This document shows, in pieces, positions 12,319 through 24,387 of a stretch of DNA of 55,711 nucleotides. Numbering within the stretch: position 1 is the stretch's first letter; each line of letters starts with the position of its first letter. The notes below the pieces were generated by a model that saw nothing but the letters and a program-made list of their open reading frames with translations, did not search any database and was not told the DNA's origin. The DNA is taken from NCBI GenBank assembly GCA_031257475.1, contig JAIROP010000017.1:1-55711 (forward strand). Reading direction: 5' to 3'. Source of the stretch: Holosporaceae bacterium (GTDB lineage: Bacteria > Pseudomonadota > Alphaproteobacteria > UBA3830). A program made the translations under genes and the position numbers.

Positions 12319-12831
12319 TTACTTTGCTGTCGATCTGCGGGAAATAATTTCTGAAATTTTTTTACCACGCTTGCTCGCGATAACCTTCGGAGAAAACGTC
12401 TCCTGCAACGCCTGCAAAGTTGCCCGTACCATGTTATGTGGATTGGCTGACCCAATGCATTTGCTGACAACATCCTGAAGTCCCAGCGCCTCAAACACTG
12501 CTCTCATTGCTCCTCCGGCAATGATCCCTGTTCCTGCCACCGCAGCTCTCAGCACTACCTTTCCCGCCCCAAATCGCCCGACAACATCATGGTGTAGTGT
12601 AACTCCCTCCCTCAGCGGAATCCTTATCAGTGTGCTCTTGGCCCGGTCTGATGCTTTTTTCACTGCGTCCGCCACCTCCCGTGCTTTGCCACTGGCATAT
12701 CCTACTCGCCCACGACCATCTCCAACAACAACCAGCGCAGAGAAGGAAAACCTCTTGCCTCCCTTGACCACTTTGGCTACGCGATTTATCGCTACTAATT
12801 TTTCTGTATAGGCTACTTCTTCCCGACTCAT
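12319..12831 (-). CDS. rpsE: 30S ribosomal protein S5
   Basis: Decoding-accuracy protein of the small subunit. The block [18 protein letters not shown] and the motifs [10 protein letters not shown] and [12 protein letters not shown] identify it. It is 170 aa. Confidence 0.98.
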   Translation of the reverse strand: MSREEVAYTEKLVAINRVAKVVKGGKRFSFSALVVVGDGRGRVGYASGKAREVADAVKKASDRAKSTLIRIPLREGVTLHHDVVGRFGAGKVVLRAAVAGTGIIAGGAMRAVFEALGLQDVVSKCIGSANPHNMVRATLQALQETFSPKVIASKRGKKISEIISRRSTAK

Positions 12832-12842
12832 TCAAATATTCC

Positions 12843-13205
12843 CTAAAATAACAATCCGCCTCTGCGCGCTCCATCGGCTAGCAACTTTACTCTCCCATGG
12901 TAATTATACCCGCCTCGATCAAATACAACCCCCCCTATTCCCGCTGCCTGCGCGCGAATGGCAACAACCTCTCCTACCTTCCCCGCCACTTCCCTACCAC
13001 CTTGGCTTCCCTCTCCTTGAACTTCCTTATCCAGGGATGATGCTGAACACAGAGTACAACCACGTGTGTCATCGATGATCTGCGCGTAGATATTCCGGGT
13101 GGACCGGAACACCGACAATCTCGGCTTGCCCTGCGAGGTTTTTTTTACTCGATAGCGTTCCCTCTTCGTTCTCCTAACAAAGTTCCTATCAAATCTCGTC
13201 GACAT
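12843..13205 (-). CDS. rplR: 50S ribosomal protein L18
   Basis: A 5S rRNA-binding protein. PRLSVFRSTRNIYAQIIDD and the C-terminal VVFDRGGYNYHGRVKLLAD are diagnostic. It is 120 aa. Confidence 0.97.
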   Translation of the reverse strand: MSTRFDRNFVRRTKRERYRVKKTSQGKPRLSVFRSTRNIYAQIIDDTRGCTLCSASSLDKEVQGEGSQGGREVAGKVGEVVAIRAQAAGIGGVVFDRGGYNYHGRVKLLADGARRGGLLF

Positions 13206-13207
13206 AA

Positions 13208-13741
13208 TTACTTTTTCTTTCCCTCTTTGCGATACACAAACTGTCCCTCTATTATCACTCCTTTCCCTTTGTATGGTTCAGGATCTCTAAACTTCTGTAA
13301 ACATTTCACCGTCTCCCCTACCCTTTGGACATTTGCTCCAGAAACTACTATTGCCGTCGGACTTTCGCATACTATTTTTATATCACCCGGAATTTCGAAA
13401 ACTACGTCGTGACTATATCCCAGCTGCAGGACTATATTTCGTCCTTGCACGCTTGCCTTATAGCCAACGCCCACCAGATTGATCTTTTTTGAAAAAGGCT
13501 TGGCTAAACCCAACAACCCCTTCGAAACAATTGACCTGCTTGTTCCCCACATTGCCCTCGCACCTTTCCCTGAATCCTTCGGGGAAAAACATACCTTCCC
13601 ATCTACTACCTCTGCATTCACAGTGTTGTGAACCCTAAAGAGAAACTCTCCGTTCTTACCCGTACCAGTCAGCATGCCCCCCTCCAGGGATACGTTGACC
13701 CCTCCGGGAATCACTATGGGATGTTTGCCTACTCTTGACAT
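13208..13741 (-). CDS. rplF: 50S ribosomal protein L6
   Basis: A large-subunit protein near the factor-binding site. MSRVGKHPIVIPGGVNV at the start and the C-terminal RDPEPYKGKGV are diagnostic. It is 177 aa. Confidence 0.98.
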   Translation of the reverse strand: MSRVGKHPIVIPGGVNVSLEGGMLTGTGKNGEFLFRVHNTVNAEVVDGKVCFSPKDSGKGARAMWGTSRSIVSKGLLGLAKPFSKKINLVGVGYKASVQGRNIVLQLGYSHDVVFEIPGDIKIVCESPTAIVVSGANVQRVGETVKCLQKFRDPEPYKGKGVIIEGQFVYRKEGKKK

Positions 13742-13743
13742 CT

Positions 13744-14133
13744 TCAGAATACCCTACACAATACTTCGCCACCTACATTGTTTTCCCTCGCTTCTGTATC
13801 TGACATAACCCCCTTCGACGTGGATAAAATGTAAACCCCCAACCCATTGAAAAACGGTCGAATCTTTTTTAGCTTAGAATACGTCCTCAGGCTAGGTTTG
13901 GATACTCGGTCGAGAATCTTGATCACAGATCTTCCTTCGTAATACCTTAGATCCACCCGCAAAAACTGTCGTCCCGCCACAACTACGTCCTCAACATCGT
14001 TTACATATCCTTCCTTAACCAAAACATCCAACATTGTTCTTTTAATTTTGGAATGCGGAATATCTACTGTTCTGAAGCGACGCTGCGCAGCATTCTTTAT
14101 CCGGGCCAACATATCCGAAATAGGATCCGTCAT
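13744..14133 (-). CDS. rpsH: 30S ribosomal protein S8
   Basis: Central-domain 16S rRNA binder and, in E. coli, a translational repressor of the spc operon. MTDPISDMLARIKNA and the C-terminal ISTSKGVMSDTEARENNVGG identify it. It is 129 aa. Confidence 0.98.
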   Translation of the reverse strand: MTDPISDMLARIKNAAQRRFRTVDIPHSKIKRTMLDVLVKEGYVNDVEDVVVAGRQFLRVDLRYYEGRSVIKILDRVSKPSLRTYSKLKKIRPFFNGLGVYILSTSKGVMSDTEARENNVGGEVLCRVF

Positions 14134-14145
14134 TTTCCTTTACTC

Positions 14146-14454
14146 CTACCAGCAAGCCTTGCGCATCCCGGGAATCAATCCATCGGCAACCATTTCTCTG
14201 ATCATAATCCGAGAAAGATTAAACTTCCTATATACGCCCCTAGAACGTCCCGTGATTATACACCGGTTTCGAATTCTCGTTGCAGATGAATTCCGAGGCA
14301 TCGCCGCTAACTTCAGCTGCGCTGCAAATCTGTCCTCCGGTGGCAACGTCCGATTATACACAATACCCTTCAACACGCCACGCCTACCCTTATTCGCGGA
14401 CACTATCCGACGAATCCTTCCAGTCTTCTCTATGCTACCCTGGCGAGCCATCAT
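14146..14454 (-). CDS. rpsN: 30S ribosomal protein S14, zinc-independent type
   Basis: Small-subunit head protein. [17 protein letters not shown], the block [15 protein letters not shown] and [10 protein letters not shown] are diagnostic. It is 102 aa and lacks the paired CxxC of the zinc form. Two ATG codons in a row (14454 and 14451) are possible starts. Confidence 0.97.
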   Translation of the reverse strand: MMARQGSIEKTGRIRRIVSANKGRRGVLKGIVYNRTLPPEDRFAAQLKLAAMPRNSSATRIRNRCIITGRSRGVYRKFNLSRIMIREMVADGLIPGMRKACW

Positions 14455-14459
14455 TCCTC

Positions 14460-14999
14460 CTATGAAACAAACGGAAAATTGAACTCCGTCAGCAATGCCG
14501 CTGCCCAGGCGTCGTTCCTGGTCGTCGTTACAACAACAACATCCAATCCTCGGATGCTTTCCACATTACTAACAGCCACTTCGGGGAAAACTATCTGCTC
14601 TCTGATTCCCAGAGAATAGTTACCATTCCCATCAAATGATTTCTTGTACAATCCCCGGAAATCTCTCACCCTGGGAAGGGCAATGTTAATCAATCGATCC
14701 AGAAATTCATACATTCTCTCTCGGCGAAGCGTCACCATTGCCCCTATTTTTTGTCCCTGGCGCAGGTTAAAACTGGCCACAGACTTACTTGCCGTAGTGG
14801 ACACCGCCTTCTGGCCTGCTATCTGGGTTAACTCCTCCATCGCCTGCTTTACGTGCTTGCTGTCTGCTGTCCCTTCACCTACTCCCATGTTCAGTACTAT
14901 TTTCTCAAGTTTGGGAACTCCAAAATCATTGGACAACCCAAGCTCTGTCCGAAGCTTCGGAACTATATTCTCCTGGTAATACTCTCGAAGACGTGACAT
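14460..14999 (-). CDS. rplE: 50S ribosomal protein L5
   Basis: A 5S rRNA-binding protein of the central protuberance. [30 protein letters not shown] and the LPRVRDFRG region are diagnostic. It is 179 aa. Confidence 0.98.
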   Translation of the reverse strand: MSRLREYYQENIVPKLRTELGLSNDFGVPKLEKIVLNMGVGEGTADSKHVKQAMEELTQIAGQKAVSTTASKSVASFNLRQGQKIGAMVTLRRERMYEFLDRLINIALPRVRDFRGLYKKSFDGNGNYSLGIREQIVFPEVAVSNVESIRGLDVVVVTTTRNDAWAAALLTEFNFPFVS

Positions 15000-15009
15000 T
15001 TCAATCCCT

Positions 15010-15327
15010 CTAACCTATAACCGATCCCGTACGTTTAGATACTCTCACCTTTTTTCCCTCTACTATCTTCATGCCAACGCGCGTCGGTTTATCATCTGTT
15101 GAATCTATCAACATCACGTTGGACGCATGGATTGATCTCTCAGCCTTTACTATTCCTCCTGGATCCTTCATCGATGGCTTCCGGTGCCGGGCTAGAACGT
15201 TGACCCCTTTGACAACCACTCTCCGTCTGTCCCGCTCGACAGACAGTATCTCTCCTCTGATTCCCCTGTTCTTCCCAGCAATTACCTGTACCATATCTCC
15301 TTTTTTTATGTGCCAGGATTCCATCAT
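15010..15327 (-). CDS. rplX: 50S ribosomal protein L24
   Basis: Early assembly initiator of the large subunit, with a KOW fold. [18 protein letters not shown] and the HASNVMLID block identify it. It is 105 aa. Its ATG overlaps the rplN stop by 4 bp (ATGA). Confidence 0.97.
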   Translation of the reverse strand: MMESWHIKKGDMVQVIAGKNRGIRGEILSVERDRRRVVVKGVNVLARHRKPSMKDPGGIVKAERSIHASNVMLIDSTDDKPTRVGMKIVEGKKVRVSKRTGSVIG

Positions 15328-15692
15328 AACACCTCGGGAGCGAGAGAAACGATTTTCATCATGTTTGCACTGCGCAGTTCCCTGGTTACTGGGCCAAAAA
15401 CACGCGTGCCTATTGGTTCTCCCTGCTTATTTATCAAAACGACTGCATTTTTATCAAACCGGATGACGCTTCCATCTCTCCGTATTGTTGGCGCAGCAGT
15501 GCGAACAACGACGGCCTGGACCACCTCTCCTGCCTTGACTTTCCCACGTGGTATTGCCTCTTTGACGGAGGCTACTATGATGTCTCCCACTCGGGCATAT
15601 CTCCTCCCTGCTCCGCCTAGTACTTTGATGCACATTACTTCCCGAGCTCCTGAATTATCCGCCACAGCCAGGCGAGATTGCATCTGTATCAT
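15324..15692 (-). CDS. rplN: 50S ribosomal protein L14
   Basis: A large-subunit protein in the bridge to 16S r[22 protein letters not shown] is the family N-terminus, so the ATG at 15692 is chosen. It is preceded by GGAGGGG, and it overlaps the rpsQ stop by 4 bp (ATGA). It is 122 aa. A longer in-frame start at 15734 would run far into rpsQ. Confidence 0.98.
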   Translation of the reverse strand: MIQMQSRLAVADNSGAREVMCIKVLGGAGRRYARVGDIIVASVKEAIPRGKVKAGEVVQAVVVRTAAPTIRRDGSVIRFDKNAVVLINKQGEPIGTRVFGPVTRELRSANMMKIVSLAPEVL

Positions 15693-15943
15693 ACTGAATC
15701 CCCCCCTCCAGAATATTTCTCCATGACTATCCACCGCTTCGTGCGAGACAACGGCCTCGTTTCTCCTATCAAAACACCATCTCCGACTTTACATTCGTTT
15801 CCCTCGTCATGGGCATGATACTTTTTTGTCAGCTTTATATACTTCCTGTACTTCGGATGCTTCACCCTCCTGGTGACCAACACCGTTACCGTCTTGTCGC
15901 AGACTGCCGAGGTAACTACGCCCTCCAGAACAAACCTAGCCAT
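15689..15943 (-). CDS. rpsQ: 30S ribosomal protein S17
   Basis: A primary 16S rRNA binder with an OB fold. [20 protein letters not shown] and [11 protein letters not shown] identify it. It is 84 aa and overlaps both rpmC (8 bp) and rplN (4 bp). Confidence 0.97.
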   Translation of the reverse strand: MARFVLEGVVTSAVCDKTVTVLVTRRVKHPKYRKYIKLTKKYHAHDEGNECKVGDGVLIGETRPLSRTKRWIVMEKYSGGGDSV

Positions 15944-16121
15944 TTTTGCTATCCCCGCAATCTCTGTCTCTTATGCATTTTGCCACATTTTTACGAGCCT
16001 TTTTGACCACATGTGGCGCTACAGTCTCTCCCAAAACACGCCTAAACCGAATCCTCATTAACTCGTGCTTTGCTGAGTCAACCTCTCCCTGACCGATCCT
16101 CGTTCCTTTTAACTCATCCAT
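15936..16121 (-). CDS. rpmC: 50S ribosomal protein L29
   Basis: A 61-aa helical protein at the tunnel exit, near the site where SRP and trigger factor bind. The second helix [14 protein letters not shown] followed by [15 protein letters not shown] fits L29. The N-terminal helix is short and divergent, so the call rests partly on position between rplP and rpsQ. Confidence 0.9.
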   Translation of the reverse strand: MDELKGTRIGQGEVDSAKHELMRIRFRRVLGETVAPHVVKKARKNVAKCIRDRDCGDSKNG

Positions 16122-16123
16122 CT

Positions 16124-16534
16124 TTACGCTCCTCTGGACACTATTTTTGTCTGCACAGGTAACTTCGTGGCCGCCATCGTTAATGCCTCCCTGGCGACAT
16201 CCAGGTCTATCCCGTCCATTTCAAATAGGATAACTCCCGGATATACTCGACAGGCCCAATATTCTACGCCTCCCTTCCCGCTACCCATACGAACCTCTGC
16301 TGGCTTTTGTGTCACAGGAACATCAGGGTAAACCCTCACCCACACTTTCCCTACTCTTTTCATGCACCTAGTTATTGCCCGACGGGCCGCCTCTATTTGG
16401 GCCGCGTTAACCCTAGAGGGTTCCAACGCTTTCAGCCCATAGGAACCAAAGCTTAGTCGATACCCCCGAGATGCAACTCCGTGTATCCTCCCTTTAAACT
16501 GTTTCCTATACTTCGTTTTCGCCGGAGATAACAT
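16124..16534 (-). CDS. rplP: 50S ribosomal protein L16
   Basis: A large-subunit protein near the A-site t[19 protein letters not shown] at the start, [20 protein letters not shown] and [19 protein letters not shown] are diagnostic. It is 136 aa. Confidence 0.98.
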   Translation of the reverse strand: MLSPAKTKYRKQFKGRIHGVASRGYRLSFGSYGLKALEPSRVNAAQIEAARRAITRCMKRVGKVWVRVYPDVPVTQKPAEVRMGSGKGGVEYWACRVYPGVILFEMDGIDLDVAREALTMAATKLPVQTKIVSRGA

Positions 16535-16536
16535 CT

Positions 16537-17214
16537 TTACTCCTTCTCTCGCCTGTCTCTGTCTTTTCTCGGTAAAAAAATGGGAGACACATTGTAATTA
16601 TCTCCCTTATATATCCAAACCTTTACACCAATCGTTCCGTATGTTGTGTGGGCCACTGACAAGCTATGATCAATGTCAGCTCTGATCGTCTGCAACGGCA
16701 CCCGTCCCTCCCGATACCACTCCATCCGCGCAATCTCAGCCCCTCCGAGCCTACCAGAACAATTCACACGAATTCCTAACCCTCCGACTCGGAGCGCAGA
16801 TTGCATTGCTCGTTTCACAGCTCTCCGAAACCCAACCCGTTTTTCCAGCTGAGCAGCAACAGAGTCTGCAACCAGTCGCGCATCCACATCCGGCTTACGC
16901 ACTTCCACAATATTTACCGACACATCCGCTCCGGCTACGGATACCAACTCTGTCCGAAGCTTTTCTATGCCATTTCCCTTCTTCCCTATAACTACACCAG
17001 GTTTGGCTGTGTGTATCGTTACTACTACCTTTTTAGCCAGTCGTTCCAAAAGAATCTTGGACACTCCCGCCTGGGCCAGCCGTTTATTCAAAAATTTCCT
17101 CAACTCAAAATCTTGCTTCACAAAATTTGCATATTCGTTTTTGGAAAACCAATAAGAACACCAGGTCCGGGTTATGCCAAGTCTTAAACAATTTGGATGA
17201 ATTTTTTGTCCCAT
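16537..17214 (-). CDS. rpsC: 30S ribosomal protein S3
   Basis: mRNA-entry protein of the small subunit. [18 protein letters not shown] is the family start, so the ATG at 17214 is used, 225 aa; it leaves one base between it and the rplV stop. The KH-domain loop is present as [15 protein letters not shown]. The C-terminal domain shows [16 protein letters not shown]. Confidence 0.98.
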   Translation of the reverse strand: MGQKIHPNCLRLGITRTWCSYWFSKNEYANFVKQDFELRKFLNKRLAQAGVSKILLERLAKKVVVTIHTAKPGVVIGKKGNGIEKLRTELVSVAGADVSVNIVEVRKPDVDARLVADSVAAQLEKRVGFRRAVKRAMQSALRVGGLGIRVNCSGRLGGAEIARMEWYREGRVPLQTIRADIDHSLSVAHTTYGTIGVKVWIYKGDNYNVSPIFLPRKDRDRREKE

Positions 17215-17215
17215 G

Positions 17216-17587
17216 TTAGTTCTCGGGCTCACACAAAACAACCGTCAATCGGCTAAATCTTCTCTTGATAGAACCTCCACTTCCTCTAGCTCTTGCCATA
17301 AACCGACGAACAATAAGTGCTTTTCCCACATATGCCTCACGAACGACCAACGTATCTACATTCAATCCATAATTGCCCTCTGCATTGGCCACGGCAGACA
17401 ACAGTGTCTTGCGCACATCCTGGGCAACTGCTTTTTTGCAAAATTTTAGTGTATTAATCGCGATGCCTGCGGACATCCCTCGAATTAACCGAGCGACCAA
17501 ATTAACCTTTCTTGGGGACGACAGAATCATCCGATCCTTGGCGACAACAGGAATGGAATTTGGTATAATTCCCAATCGTTTAGACAT
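17216..17587 (-). CDS. rplV: 50S ribosomal protein L22
   Basis: Exit-tunnel protein whose hairpin lines the tunnel. [18 protein letters not shown] and the hairpin [20 protein letters not shown] identify it. It is 123 aa. Confidence 0.97.
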   Translation of the reverse strand: MSKRLGIIPNSIPVVAKDRMILSSPRKVNLVARLIRGMSAGIAINTLKFCKKAVAQDVRKTLLSAVANAEGNYGLNVDTLVVREAYVGKALIVRRFMARARGSGGSIKRRFSRLTVVLCEPEN

Positions 17588-17592
17588 TCAAA

Positions 17593-17874
17593 TCACCCTT
17601 TCTTCACCACTTTTCGATCACCCGAATGGCCTAAAAACACCCGGGTTGGCGCAAACTCTCCCAATTTGTGCCCCACCATTTCTTCGGTGACGAGTACTGG
17701 AATGAACTTCTTTCCATTGTGCACTGAAAAAGTCACTCCAACGAAATCCGGGATAAGCGTAGACCGCCTGGACCAGGTCTTTATTGGATCCCGCCTGCCT
17801 GATTCCCGAAGGGTTTGTACCTTCTTTATTAGATATCCATCCACAAATGGACCTTTCCACACCGAACGAGCCAC
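17593..17874 (-). CDS. rpsS: 30S ribosomal protein S19
   Basis: Small-subunit head protein paired with S13. [19 protein letters not shown] and [14 protein letters not shown] are diagnostic. It is 93 aa. Confidence 0.98.
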   Translation of the reverse strand: MARSVWKGPFVDGYLIKKVQTLRESGRRDPIKTWSRRSTLIPDFVGVTFSVHNGKKFIPVLVTEEMVGHKLGEFAPTRVFLGHSGDRKVVKKG

Positions 17875-17882
17875 AATCTCTC

Positions 17883-18710
17883 CTATTTGCTTCTACGAGT
17901 TAATATACAACGATCGGACTGCTTAAACTTCCTCCGTGTCTTATACCCTTTCGTTGGCTTTCCCCACGGGGTTACGGGATGACGACCACATTTGGTTTTC
18001 CCCTCTCCACCTCCGTGAGGGTGATCCACGGGATTCATTGCAGAACCTCTATTCACCGGTCTCCATCCCATCCACCTATTGCGCCCCGCCTTACCCAAAT
18101 TAACATTTTTTTGATCAGGATTTGACACAGCCCCCACAGTAGCACGACACTCACCATTTATCAAGCGCACCTCTCCAGAGGACAGCTTCACTATGACCTT
18201 CCCCGAATCTCTGCCCACTATTTGTCCGTAGGTCCCTGCCGCACGAGCCAATTGTGCCCCCTTTCCTAGGCGAAACTCTATATTATGTACAATTGTTCCC
18301 ACAGGAACATTGAGGATTTTTAGACAATTCCCAACTTTCACGTCGGCCTTCTCTGAGGATATTACCCGATCTCCAACGGCCAACCTCTGGGGAGCGATAA
18401 TGTAGGAATTTTCTCCATCTGCATACCTCAGCAGAGCAATAAAAGCAGTGCGATTCGGATCATACTCCAGCCGTTCCACGACGGCTTCCACGTCCCATTT
18501 TTGTCTGAAGAAATCAATAAAACGATACAACTTCTTGTGACCTCCGCCCCTGTGCCACATTGTTATGCGTCCTCTGGAATTACGCCCACCTGATGACTTT
18601 TTCCCACAGACCAAACCCTTGACTGGTCCCTTTCTCCAGAGCGACGAGCGATCCACCAAAACCAATCCTCTGCTTGCAGAGGTCACGGGATTGTATGATT
18701 TCAGTGCCAT
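17883..18710 (-). CDS. rplB: 50S ribosomal protein L2
   Basis: Peptidyl-transferase-region protein. [20 protein letters not shown], the block [13 protein letters not shown] and the C-terminal [18 protein letters not shown] are diagnostic. It is 275 aa. Its ATG overlaps the rplW TAA by one base (TAATG). Confidence 0.98.
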   Translation of the reverse strand: MALKSYNPVTSASRGLVLVDRSSLWRKGPVKGLVCGKKSSGGRNSRGRITMWHRGGGHKKLYRFIDFFRQKWDVEAVVERLEYDPNRTAFIALLRYADGENSYIIAPQRLAVGDRVISSEKADVKVGNCLKILNVPVGTIVHNIEFRLGKGAQLARAAGTYGQIVGRDSGKVIVKLSSGEVRLINGECRATVGAVSNPDQKNVNLGKAGRNRWMGWRPVNRGSAMNPVDHPHGGGEGKTKCGRHPVTPWGKPTKGYKTRRKFKQSDRCILTRRSK

Positions 18711-18994
18711 TAGATACCACCCTCAAACGTTATCTTCCCCTCGGATAAACGAACAATGGCCACTTTTCTCCCAGCCGTCATGCCCTTTTTCCCACGGAAA
18801 ACCCTGGATTTCCCTTTTCTATTCAATACGTTTACCTTGTTTACTTTGACATTGAATGCTTTTTCCACCGCCAATTTAACGTCTCTCTTGGTTGCGGTAC
18901 GGAGGACAGAAAAAACATGCACTCCATCCCTCGCGGCATTCATTGCCTTCTCGGTCATTACAGGAAAAAGTAGACAATCGTACACGTTCATCAT
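18710..18994 (-). CDS. rplW: 50S ribosomal protein L23
   Basis: Tunnel-exit protein that docks trigger factor and [13 protein letters not shown], the block [17 protein letters not shown] and [16 protein letters not shown] identify it. It is 94 aa. Confidence 0.97.
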   Translation of the reverse strand: MMNVYDCLLFPVMTEKAMNAARDGVHVFSVLRTATKRDVKLAVEKAFNVKVNKVNVLNRKGKSRVFRGKKGMTAGRKVAIVRLSEGKITFEGGI

Positions 18995-18999
18995 AATCT

Positions 19000-19632
19000 T
19001 TATCCTAACAACCGTTTCTGCAAACTCTCTACTGCACTCTTCGTTAGCACTAGCTTTTCATGCTGCAAGCCGGCATATACATTAAGCCCAATTGCGGGTA
19101 TAATATCTACACCACGAACATTGGCGCATGCCATTTTAAAAACTCCACTCTGTTCTCCATCAAAGACGAACAGCGCAGAACTCGACTCTGCAAGGCCAAT
19201 ATTTGCCAGGCATCCCAACAGACTTTTTGTTTTGGCTTCACCTAAACTCACTCCATCGCAGATTATCAGATTACCCTCTTTTTGTTTTTGGGATAACAGA
19301 CCCCGAATTGCCAAGCGACGGACCTTTTTATTAATTTTAAAAGAGTGGGACCTTGGCACTGGCCCAAACGAAATGCCTCCGCCCACAAATAAATTCGCTG
19401 TTCTGGCCCCATGCCTGGCATTTCCTGTGCCTTTCTGCTTGTACATTTTCCTCGTTGTGCGGCTTATATCACTTCGACATTTGGAAGAGTGCGTCCCGGC
19501 CTGTCTTTGGGCCAATTGCCAGCGAACAACCTCCGAGAGACTCTCGGTTCTGAACTCCGCACCAAAAAAATCGTCATCCAACGTGATTTCTCCGGCAACT
19601 CCTCCATCTAATTTCAAGACCGGCACCCTCAT
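19000..19632 (-). CDS. rplD: 50S ribosomal protein L4
   Basis: Exit-tunnel protein. The block MYKQKGTGNARHGARTANLF with PRSHSFKINKKVRRLAIRG is diagnostic. It is 210 aa. Its ATG overlaps the rplC TGA by 4 bp. Confidence 0.98.
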   Translation of the reverse strand: MRVPVLKLDGGVAGEITLDDDFFGAEFRTESLSEVVRWQLAQRQAGTHSSKCRSDISRTTRKMYKQKGTGNARHGARTANLFVGGGISFGPVPRSHSFKINKKVRRLAIRGLLSQKQKEGNLIICDGVSLGEAKTKSLLGCLANIGLAESSSALFVFDGEQSGVFKMACANVRGVDIIPAIGLNVYAGLQHEKLVLTKSAVESLQKRLLG

Positions 19633-20267
19633 TGGCGTGATTTCCTTTTTACTGCGTCACGAACAACCACAACGCGTCCCTTGGACCCTGGAACACCGCC
19701 ACAAATCAACAAAAGATCCCCATCAACACCGTAGATGGACAGATTTTGTATTGTAACGTTAACATTCCCTAGATGTCCTGCCATCCTCTTTCCCTTGAAC
19801 ACTTTCCCAGGATATTCTCTATTCCCTATGGAACCATGACTGCGATGTGAGACGGAAACGCCATGGGAAGCACGAAGTCCCCCAAAATTATGCCTCTTAA
19901 TTCCTCCGGCAAACCCCTTGCCAATGGAGACTCCCGAAACGTCCACCCTCTGTCCTACCTGAAACACCTCAGACCCATAGAACGTCCCAACCGCTGGAAA
20001 ATCCTTGGGAGACCCGCGAAACTCCTTCAATATCTTATAACACTTCTGGTTGAGTTTTTTGAAATAACCCAACATTGGCTTGTTGACGCGGTTCTCATCC
20101 ACCTCAACTGTTCCAACCACTATTGCATTATACCCGTGTTTCTCCTGGGTTTTTTGAGCTAACACACAGTGAGAACTAACCTGAAGGACTGTCAATGCAT
20201 ATTTCTGTCCATCAGGTGCGAAAACCCTCGTCATACCAACTTTTTTTCCCAGTATTCCTGTCCGCAT
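19629..20267 (-). CDS. rplC: 50S ribosomal protein L3
   Basis: Early assembly protein that reaches the peptidyl-transferase centre. GILGKKVGMTRVF, the block VSIGKGFAGGIKRHNFGG, and SHRSHGSIG with GKRMAGHLGN identify it. It is 212 aa. Confidence 0.98.
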   Translation of the reverse strand: MRTGILGKKVGMTRVFAPDGQKYALTVLQVSSHCVLAQKTQEKHGYNAIVVGTVEVDENRVNKPMLGYFKKLNQKCYKILKEFRGSPKDFPAVGTFYGSEVFQVGQRVDVSGVSIGKGFAGGIKRHNFGGLRASHGVSVSHRSHGSIGNREYPGKVFKGKRMAGHLGNVNVTIQNLSIYGVDGDLLLICGGVPGSKGRVVVVRDAVKRKSRQ

Positions 20268-20270
20268 TTC

Positions 20271-20585
20271 TCAACCTAACAATTTTATCTCGACGTCAAC
20301 ACCCGCGGCCAACTCTAACTTCATTAGCGCATCTACCGTCTGGGGAAGACAATCAAGGATATCCACTAACCTCTTATGGGTCTGTAGTTCAAACTGCTCC
20401 CGGCAGGTCTTTTCCACATGGGGAGACCGTAACACAGTAAACCTCTCAACTTTGTTGGGAAGCGGAACTGGCCCGCGGACCTGTGCACCGGTTCTCTTGG
20501 CCGCAGCCACAATCTCACTTGTTGAATAATCCAGTATTCGGTGGTCGTATGCCCGAAGACATACACGGATACACTGGGCGTTCAT
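20271..20585 (-). CDS. rpsJ: 30S ribosomal protein S10
   Basis: Small-subunit head protein, also the NusE antitermination factor. [36 protein letters not shown] and the C-terminal [13 protein letters not shown] are diagnostic. It is 104 aa and lies 17 bp after tuf. Confidence 0.98.
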   Translation of the reverse strand: MNAQCIRVCLRAYDHRILDYSTSEIVAAAKRTGAQVRGPVPLPNKVERFTVLRSPHVEKTCREQFELQTHKRLVDILDCLPQTVDALMKLELAAGVDVEIKLLG

Positions 20586-20602
20586 TTCCTATATCCTCTG
20601 CA

Positions 20603-21793
20603 TCAAGCAATAATTTTGGTAACCACGCCTGCCCCAACGGTGCGGCCTCCTTCACGAATAGCGAAGCGAAGTCCGTCATCCATTGCAATGGGGGAAATAA
20701 GTTCCACACTAAGTCTCACGTTATCTCCTGGCATAACCATCTCAACTCCCTCCTGCAGGGAGACATTTCCTGTGACATCAGTCGTCCGGAAATAAAACTG
20801 AGGCCGATACCCGTTGAAAAACGGAGTATGTCTCCCTCCTTCATCTTTGCTGAGTATGTATGCCTCGCATTCAAATTTGGTGTGAGGCGTGATTGTTCCC
20901 GGAGCAGATAGCACCTGGCCACGCTCTACATCCTCTCTTTTGGTTCCCCTCAGGAGACACCCCAAATTATCTCCGGCTTCTCCTTGATCCAATAATTTCC
21001 GGAACATCTCTACCCCAGTAACTACGGTTTTCTGCGTAGGACGAATGCCAACAATTTCCACCTCATCTCCTGTTTTTACCACTCCTCGCTCAACTCGGCC
21101 CGTGACAACAGTTCCTCGACCAGAAATTGAAAACACATCCTCTATAGGCATGAGAAACGGCTTATCCTTTGGTCTCTCAGGCTGGGGGATATATCGATCA
21201 ATGGCATTCATTAACGCCAGAACCTGTGTTTTCCCCAAGGCATCGTTAGTTCCATCAAGAGCACAGAGTGCGCTGCCCTTGATTATCGGTATTTCATCAG
21301 CAGGGAAATCGTACTTTGCTAGAGTGTCCTTCACCTCCATCTCAACCAGTTCCAACATGTCTGGATCGTCCACCATATCAACCTTGTTAATAAATACTAC
21401 AAGGGCAGGAACACCTACTTGTCGTGCCAAGAGAACATGCTCCTTACTTTGGGGCATAACACTATCAGTTCCCGATACAACCAATATCGCGCCATCCATC
21501 TGCGCAGCACCAGTAATCATATTCTTAATATAGTCTGCATGGCCGGGGCAGTCCACGTGCGCGTAGTGTCTCGCCGCTGTTTCATACTCCACGTGAGTTG
21601 TTGAAATGGTTATTCCACGCGCCCGCTCCTCAGGCGCATTATCTATCTGATCATAGGCAGTAAAATGTGCTCCCCCCTGTTCTGACAACACCTTGGTTAT
21701 TGCCGCGGTTAACGTTGTCTTTCCATGGTCGACATGACCGATGGTACCTATATTACAATGAGGCTTAGATCTCTCAAACTTTTCTTTACTCAT
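20603..21793 (-). CDS. tuf: Elongation factor Tu
   Basis: The GTPase that delivers aminoacyl-tRNA to the ribosome. GHVDHGKT (P loop), the switch region [15 protein letters not shown] and NKVDMVD are visible, and domain 2/3 residues such as [12 protein letters not shown] are intact. It is 396 aa, full length. It lies between fusA and rpsJ, the usual str/S10 junction. Confidence 0.99.
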   Translation of the reverse strand: MSKEKFERSKPHCNIGTIGHVDHGKTTLTAAITKVLSEQGGAHFTAYDQIDNAPEERARGITISTTHVEYETAARHYAHVDCPGHADYIKNMITGAAQMDGAILVVSGTDSVMPQSKEHVLLARQVGVPALVVFINKVDMVDDPDMLELVEMEVKDTLAKYDFPADEIPIIKGSALCALDGTNDALGKTQVLALMNAIDRYIPQPERPKDKPFLMPIEDVFSISGRGTVVTGRVERGVVKTGDEVEIVGIRPTQKTVVTGVEMFRKLLDQGEAGDNLGCLLRGTKREDVERGQVLSAPGTITPHTKFECEAYILSKDEGGRHTPFFNGYRPQFYFRTTDVTGNVSLQEGVEMVMPGDNVRLSVELISPIAMDDGLRFAIREGGRTVGAGVVTKIIA

Positions 21794-21808
21794 TTCTTTC
21801 TCTCCCGA

Positions 21809-23902
21809 CTAATCACTCTTTCCTAATCCCTTGTGCGCAGCAATGACTTTCTCTGCGACATTGTTTGGCACAAGATCATAGCGGGCAAACTGCATTGTGT
21901 ACTGCGCCCTTCCCTGGCTCATGGATCTCAGAGTGTTCACATAGCCAAACATTTCAGCCAAAGGAACTTCCGCAGCAACCACACGAGCATTCGCCCTCTG
22001 ATCCATCCCAACAACTTGCCCTCGGCGACTATTCAGATCTCCTATGATGTCGCCCAGGTAATCCTCCGGAGTAACAACTTCGACAATCATAATCGGTTCT
22101 AGAATCTTGGCTCCACACTTTCCCATTGCCTCCCGGAACGCAGCCCGACCGGCTATCTCAAAAGCCAACACACTGGAATCGACATCGTGATAAGCCCCAT
22201 CCAACAGAGAACACTTCACGCCAACAATAGGGAACCCAATTAGGCACCCTGCCTCAGCAATATTCTTCAACCCCTTCTCTACACCAGGAATATACTCCTT
22301 AGGAATCGTTCCTCCGACGATCTTACTCTCAAAGACAAGCCCTTCGGAAAAACGCCCTGGCTCGAATCTTATAACAACTTTTGCAAATTGACCAGCCCCA
22401 CCGGTCTGTTTTTTATGTACATAATCAATCTCGGCAGCCTTTGATATGGTCTCCCTATACGCAACCTGAGGAGCTCCAACGTTTGCCTCTACCCGAAACT
22501 CACGACGCATTCTATCCACAATGATCTCAAGATGTAGCTCCCCCATCCCTTTTATTATGGTCTGTCCAGTCTCTGCGTTGGAACTCACCCTAAAAGAGGG
22601 ATCCTCAGCAGCCAAACGGGACAACGCAACACCCATTCTCTCCTGATCAGCCTTGGATTTTGGTTCAACAGCAACCTCGATGACCGGATCTGGAAACTCC
22701 ATCCTCTCAAGCAAAACCTGATTGCCCGCAGCGCACAGTGTATCGCCAGTGGTACTGTATTTCAAGCCACACACTGCCACGATATCTCCTGCGTATGCTT
22801 CCTTCACATCTTCCCGATTATTGGCATGCATCAACAGCACCCGACCAACCCGCTCCCGCTCGCCTTTTGTGGAATTTTGGGCATAGCTCCCGGATTCCAG
22901 GCAGCCAGAATAGATCCTCACAAACGTTAGAGAACCCACAAATGGATCTGTCATTACTTTAAAAGCGAGCGCCGACAGATACTCATCGTCTCTGGGTGAT
23001 CGAAAAATCTCCTGCTTTCCGTCCAGGGAAACCCCCTTAACGGAGCCAATGTCCAGAGGAGAAGGAAGGAAATCTATAACCCCATCCAACAGCGTCTGAA
23101 CACCCTTATTTTTAAATGCGCTACCGCAAAACACAGGAACGAACGTACCCTTTATGGCTCCGCGTCTTATGCACATATTCAACTCATCGGATGAAGGCTC
23201 CTTGCCATCCAAATACCGTTCCATGACAGAGTCATCCTGCTCAACGGCTAATTCAACCAGTCTATGACGGTAGTCAATTGCCTTTTCTCTCATGTTCTGA
23301 GGGATATCCACAACGGAGTACTCGGCCCCCATTGCCTCATCCTTCCAGTGGTATGCACGCATTGACACCAGATCAATGATCCCAATAAAACTGCTCTCCA
23401 CACCATCAGGAAGCTGTGTGACAAGCGGTTGAGCCCCTAAGCGATCCTCAATCATCGTCACACAGCGATAAAAATTAGCTCCGACACGATCCATCTTATT
23501 AACGAAACAAATGCGAGGCACACGATATTTATCTGCCTGACGCCAAACAGTCTCAGACTGCGGCTCAACCCCGGCCACACCGTCAAAAACCGCAATGGCC
23601 CCATCCAAAACTCTCAGGGAACGTTCCACTTCTATAGTAAACTCGACGTGACCCGGAGTATCAATAATATTAATGCGATGATCCTTCCAATAGCACGTTG
23701 TGGCTGCAGACGTAATGGTTATCCCCCGTTCCTGCTCCTGTTCCATCCAATCCATCGTTGCCGTGCCTTCATGGACCTCCCCAATCTTGTGTGATCGGCC
23801 TGTGTAGAAGAGTATTCTTTCCGTTGTTGTTGTCTTACCCGCGTCTATATGGGCCATGATACCGATATTTCTATAGTGGTCGATTGGAGTCTTCCGAGGC
23901 AT
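21809..23902 (-). CDS. fusA: Elongation factor G
   Basis: The translocation GTPase. The N-terminus [20 protein letters not shown], the switch [31 protein letters not shown] and [10 protein letters not shown] are diagnostic. Domain IV and the C-terminal [16 protein letters not shown] are present. The ATG at 23902 is chosen (697 aa), with AGGTGG about 8 bases upstream. The GTG at 23914 is in frame but overlaps rpsG further and lacks family support. Confidence 0.98.
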   Translation of the reverse strand: MPRKTPIDHYRNIGIMAHIDAGKTTTTERILFYTGRSHKIGEVHEGTATMDWMEQEQERGITITSAATTCYWKDHRINIIDTPGHVEFTIEVERSLRVLDGAIAVFDGVAGVEPQSETVWRQADKYRVPRICFVNKMDRVGANFYRCVTMIEDRLGAQPLVTQLPDGVESSFIGIIDLVSMRAYHWKDEAMGAEYSVVDIPQNMREKAIDYRHRLVELAVEQDDSVMERYLDGKEPSSDELNMCIRRGAIKGTFVPVFCGSAFKNKGVQTLLDGVIDFLPSPLDIGSVKGVSLDGKQEIFRSPRDDEYLSALAFKVMTDPFVGSLTFVRIYSGCLESGSYAQNSTKGERERVGRVLLMHANNREDVKEAYAGDIVAVCGLKYSTTGDTLCAAGNQVLLERMEFPDPVIEVAVEPKSKADQERMGVALSRLAAEDPSFRVSSNAETGQTIIKGMGELHLEIIVDRMRREFRVEANVGAPQVAYRETISKAAEIDYVHKKQTGGAGQFAKVVIRFEPGRFSEGLVFESKIVGGTIPKEYIPGVEKGLKNIAEAGCLIGFPIVGVKCSLLDGAYHDVDSSVLAFEIAGRAAFREAMGKCGAKILEPIMIVEVVTPEDYLGDIIGDLNSRRGQVVGMDQRANARVVAAEVPLAEMFGYVNTLRSMSQGRAQYTMQFARYDLVPNNVAEKVIAAHKGLGKSD

Positions 23903-23907
23903 ATCCG

Positions 23908-24387
<480 letters not shown>
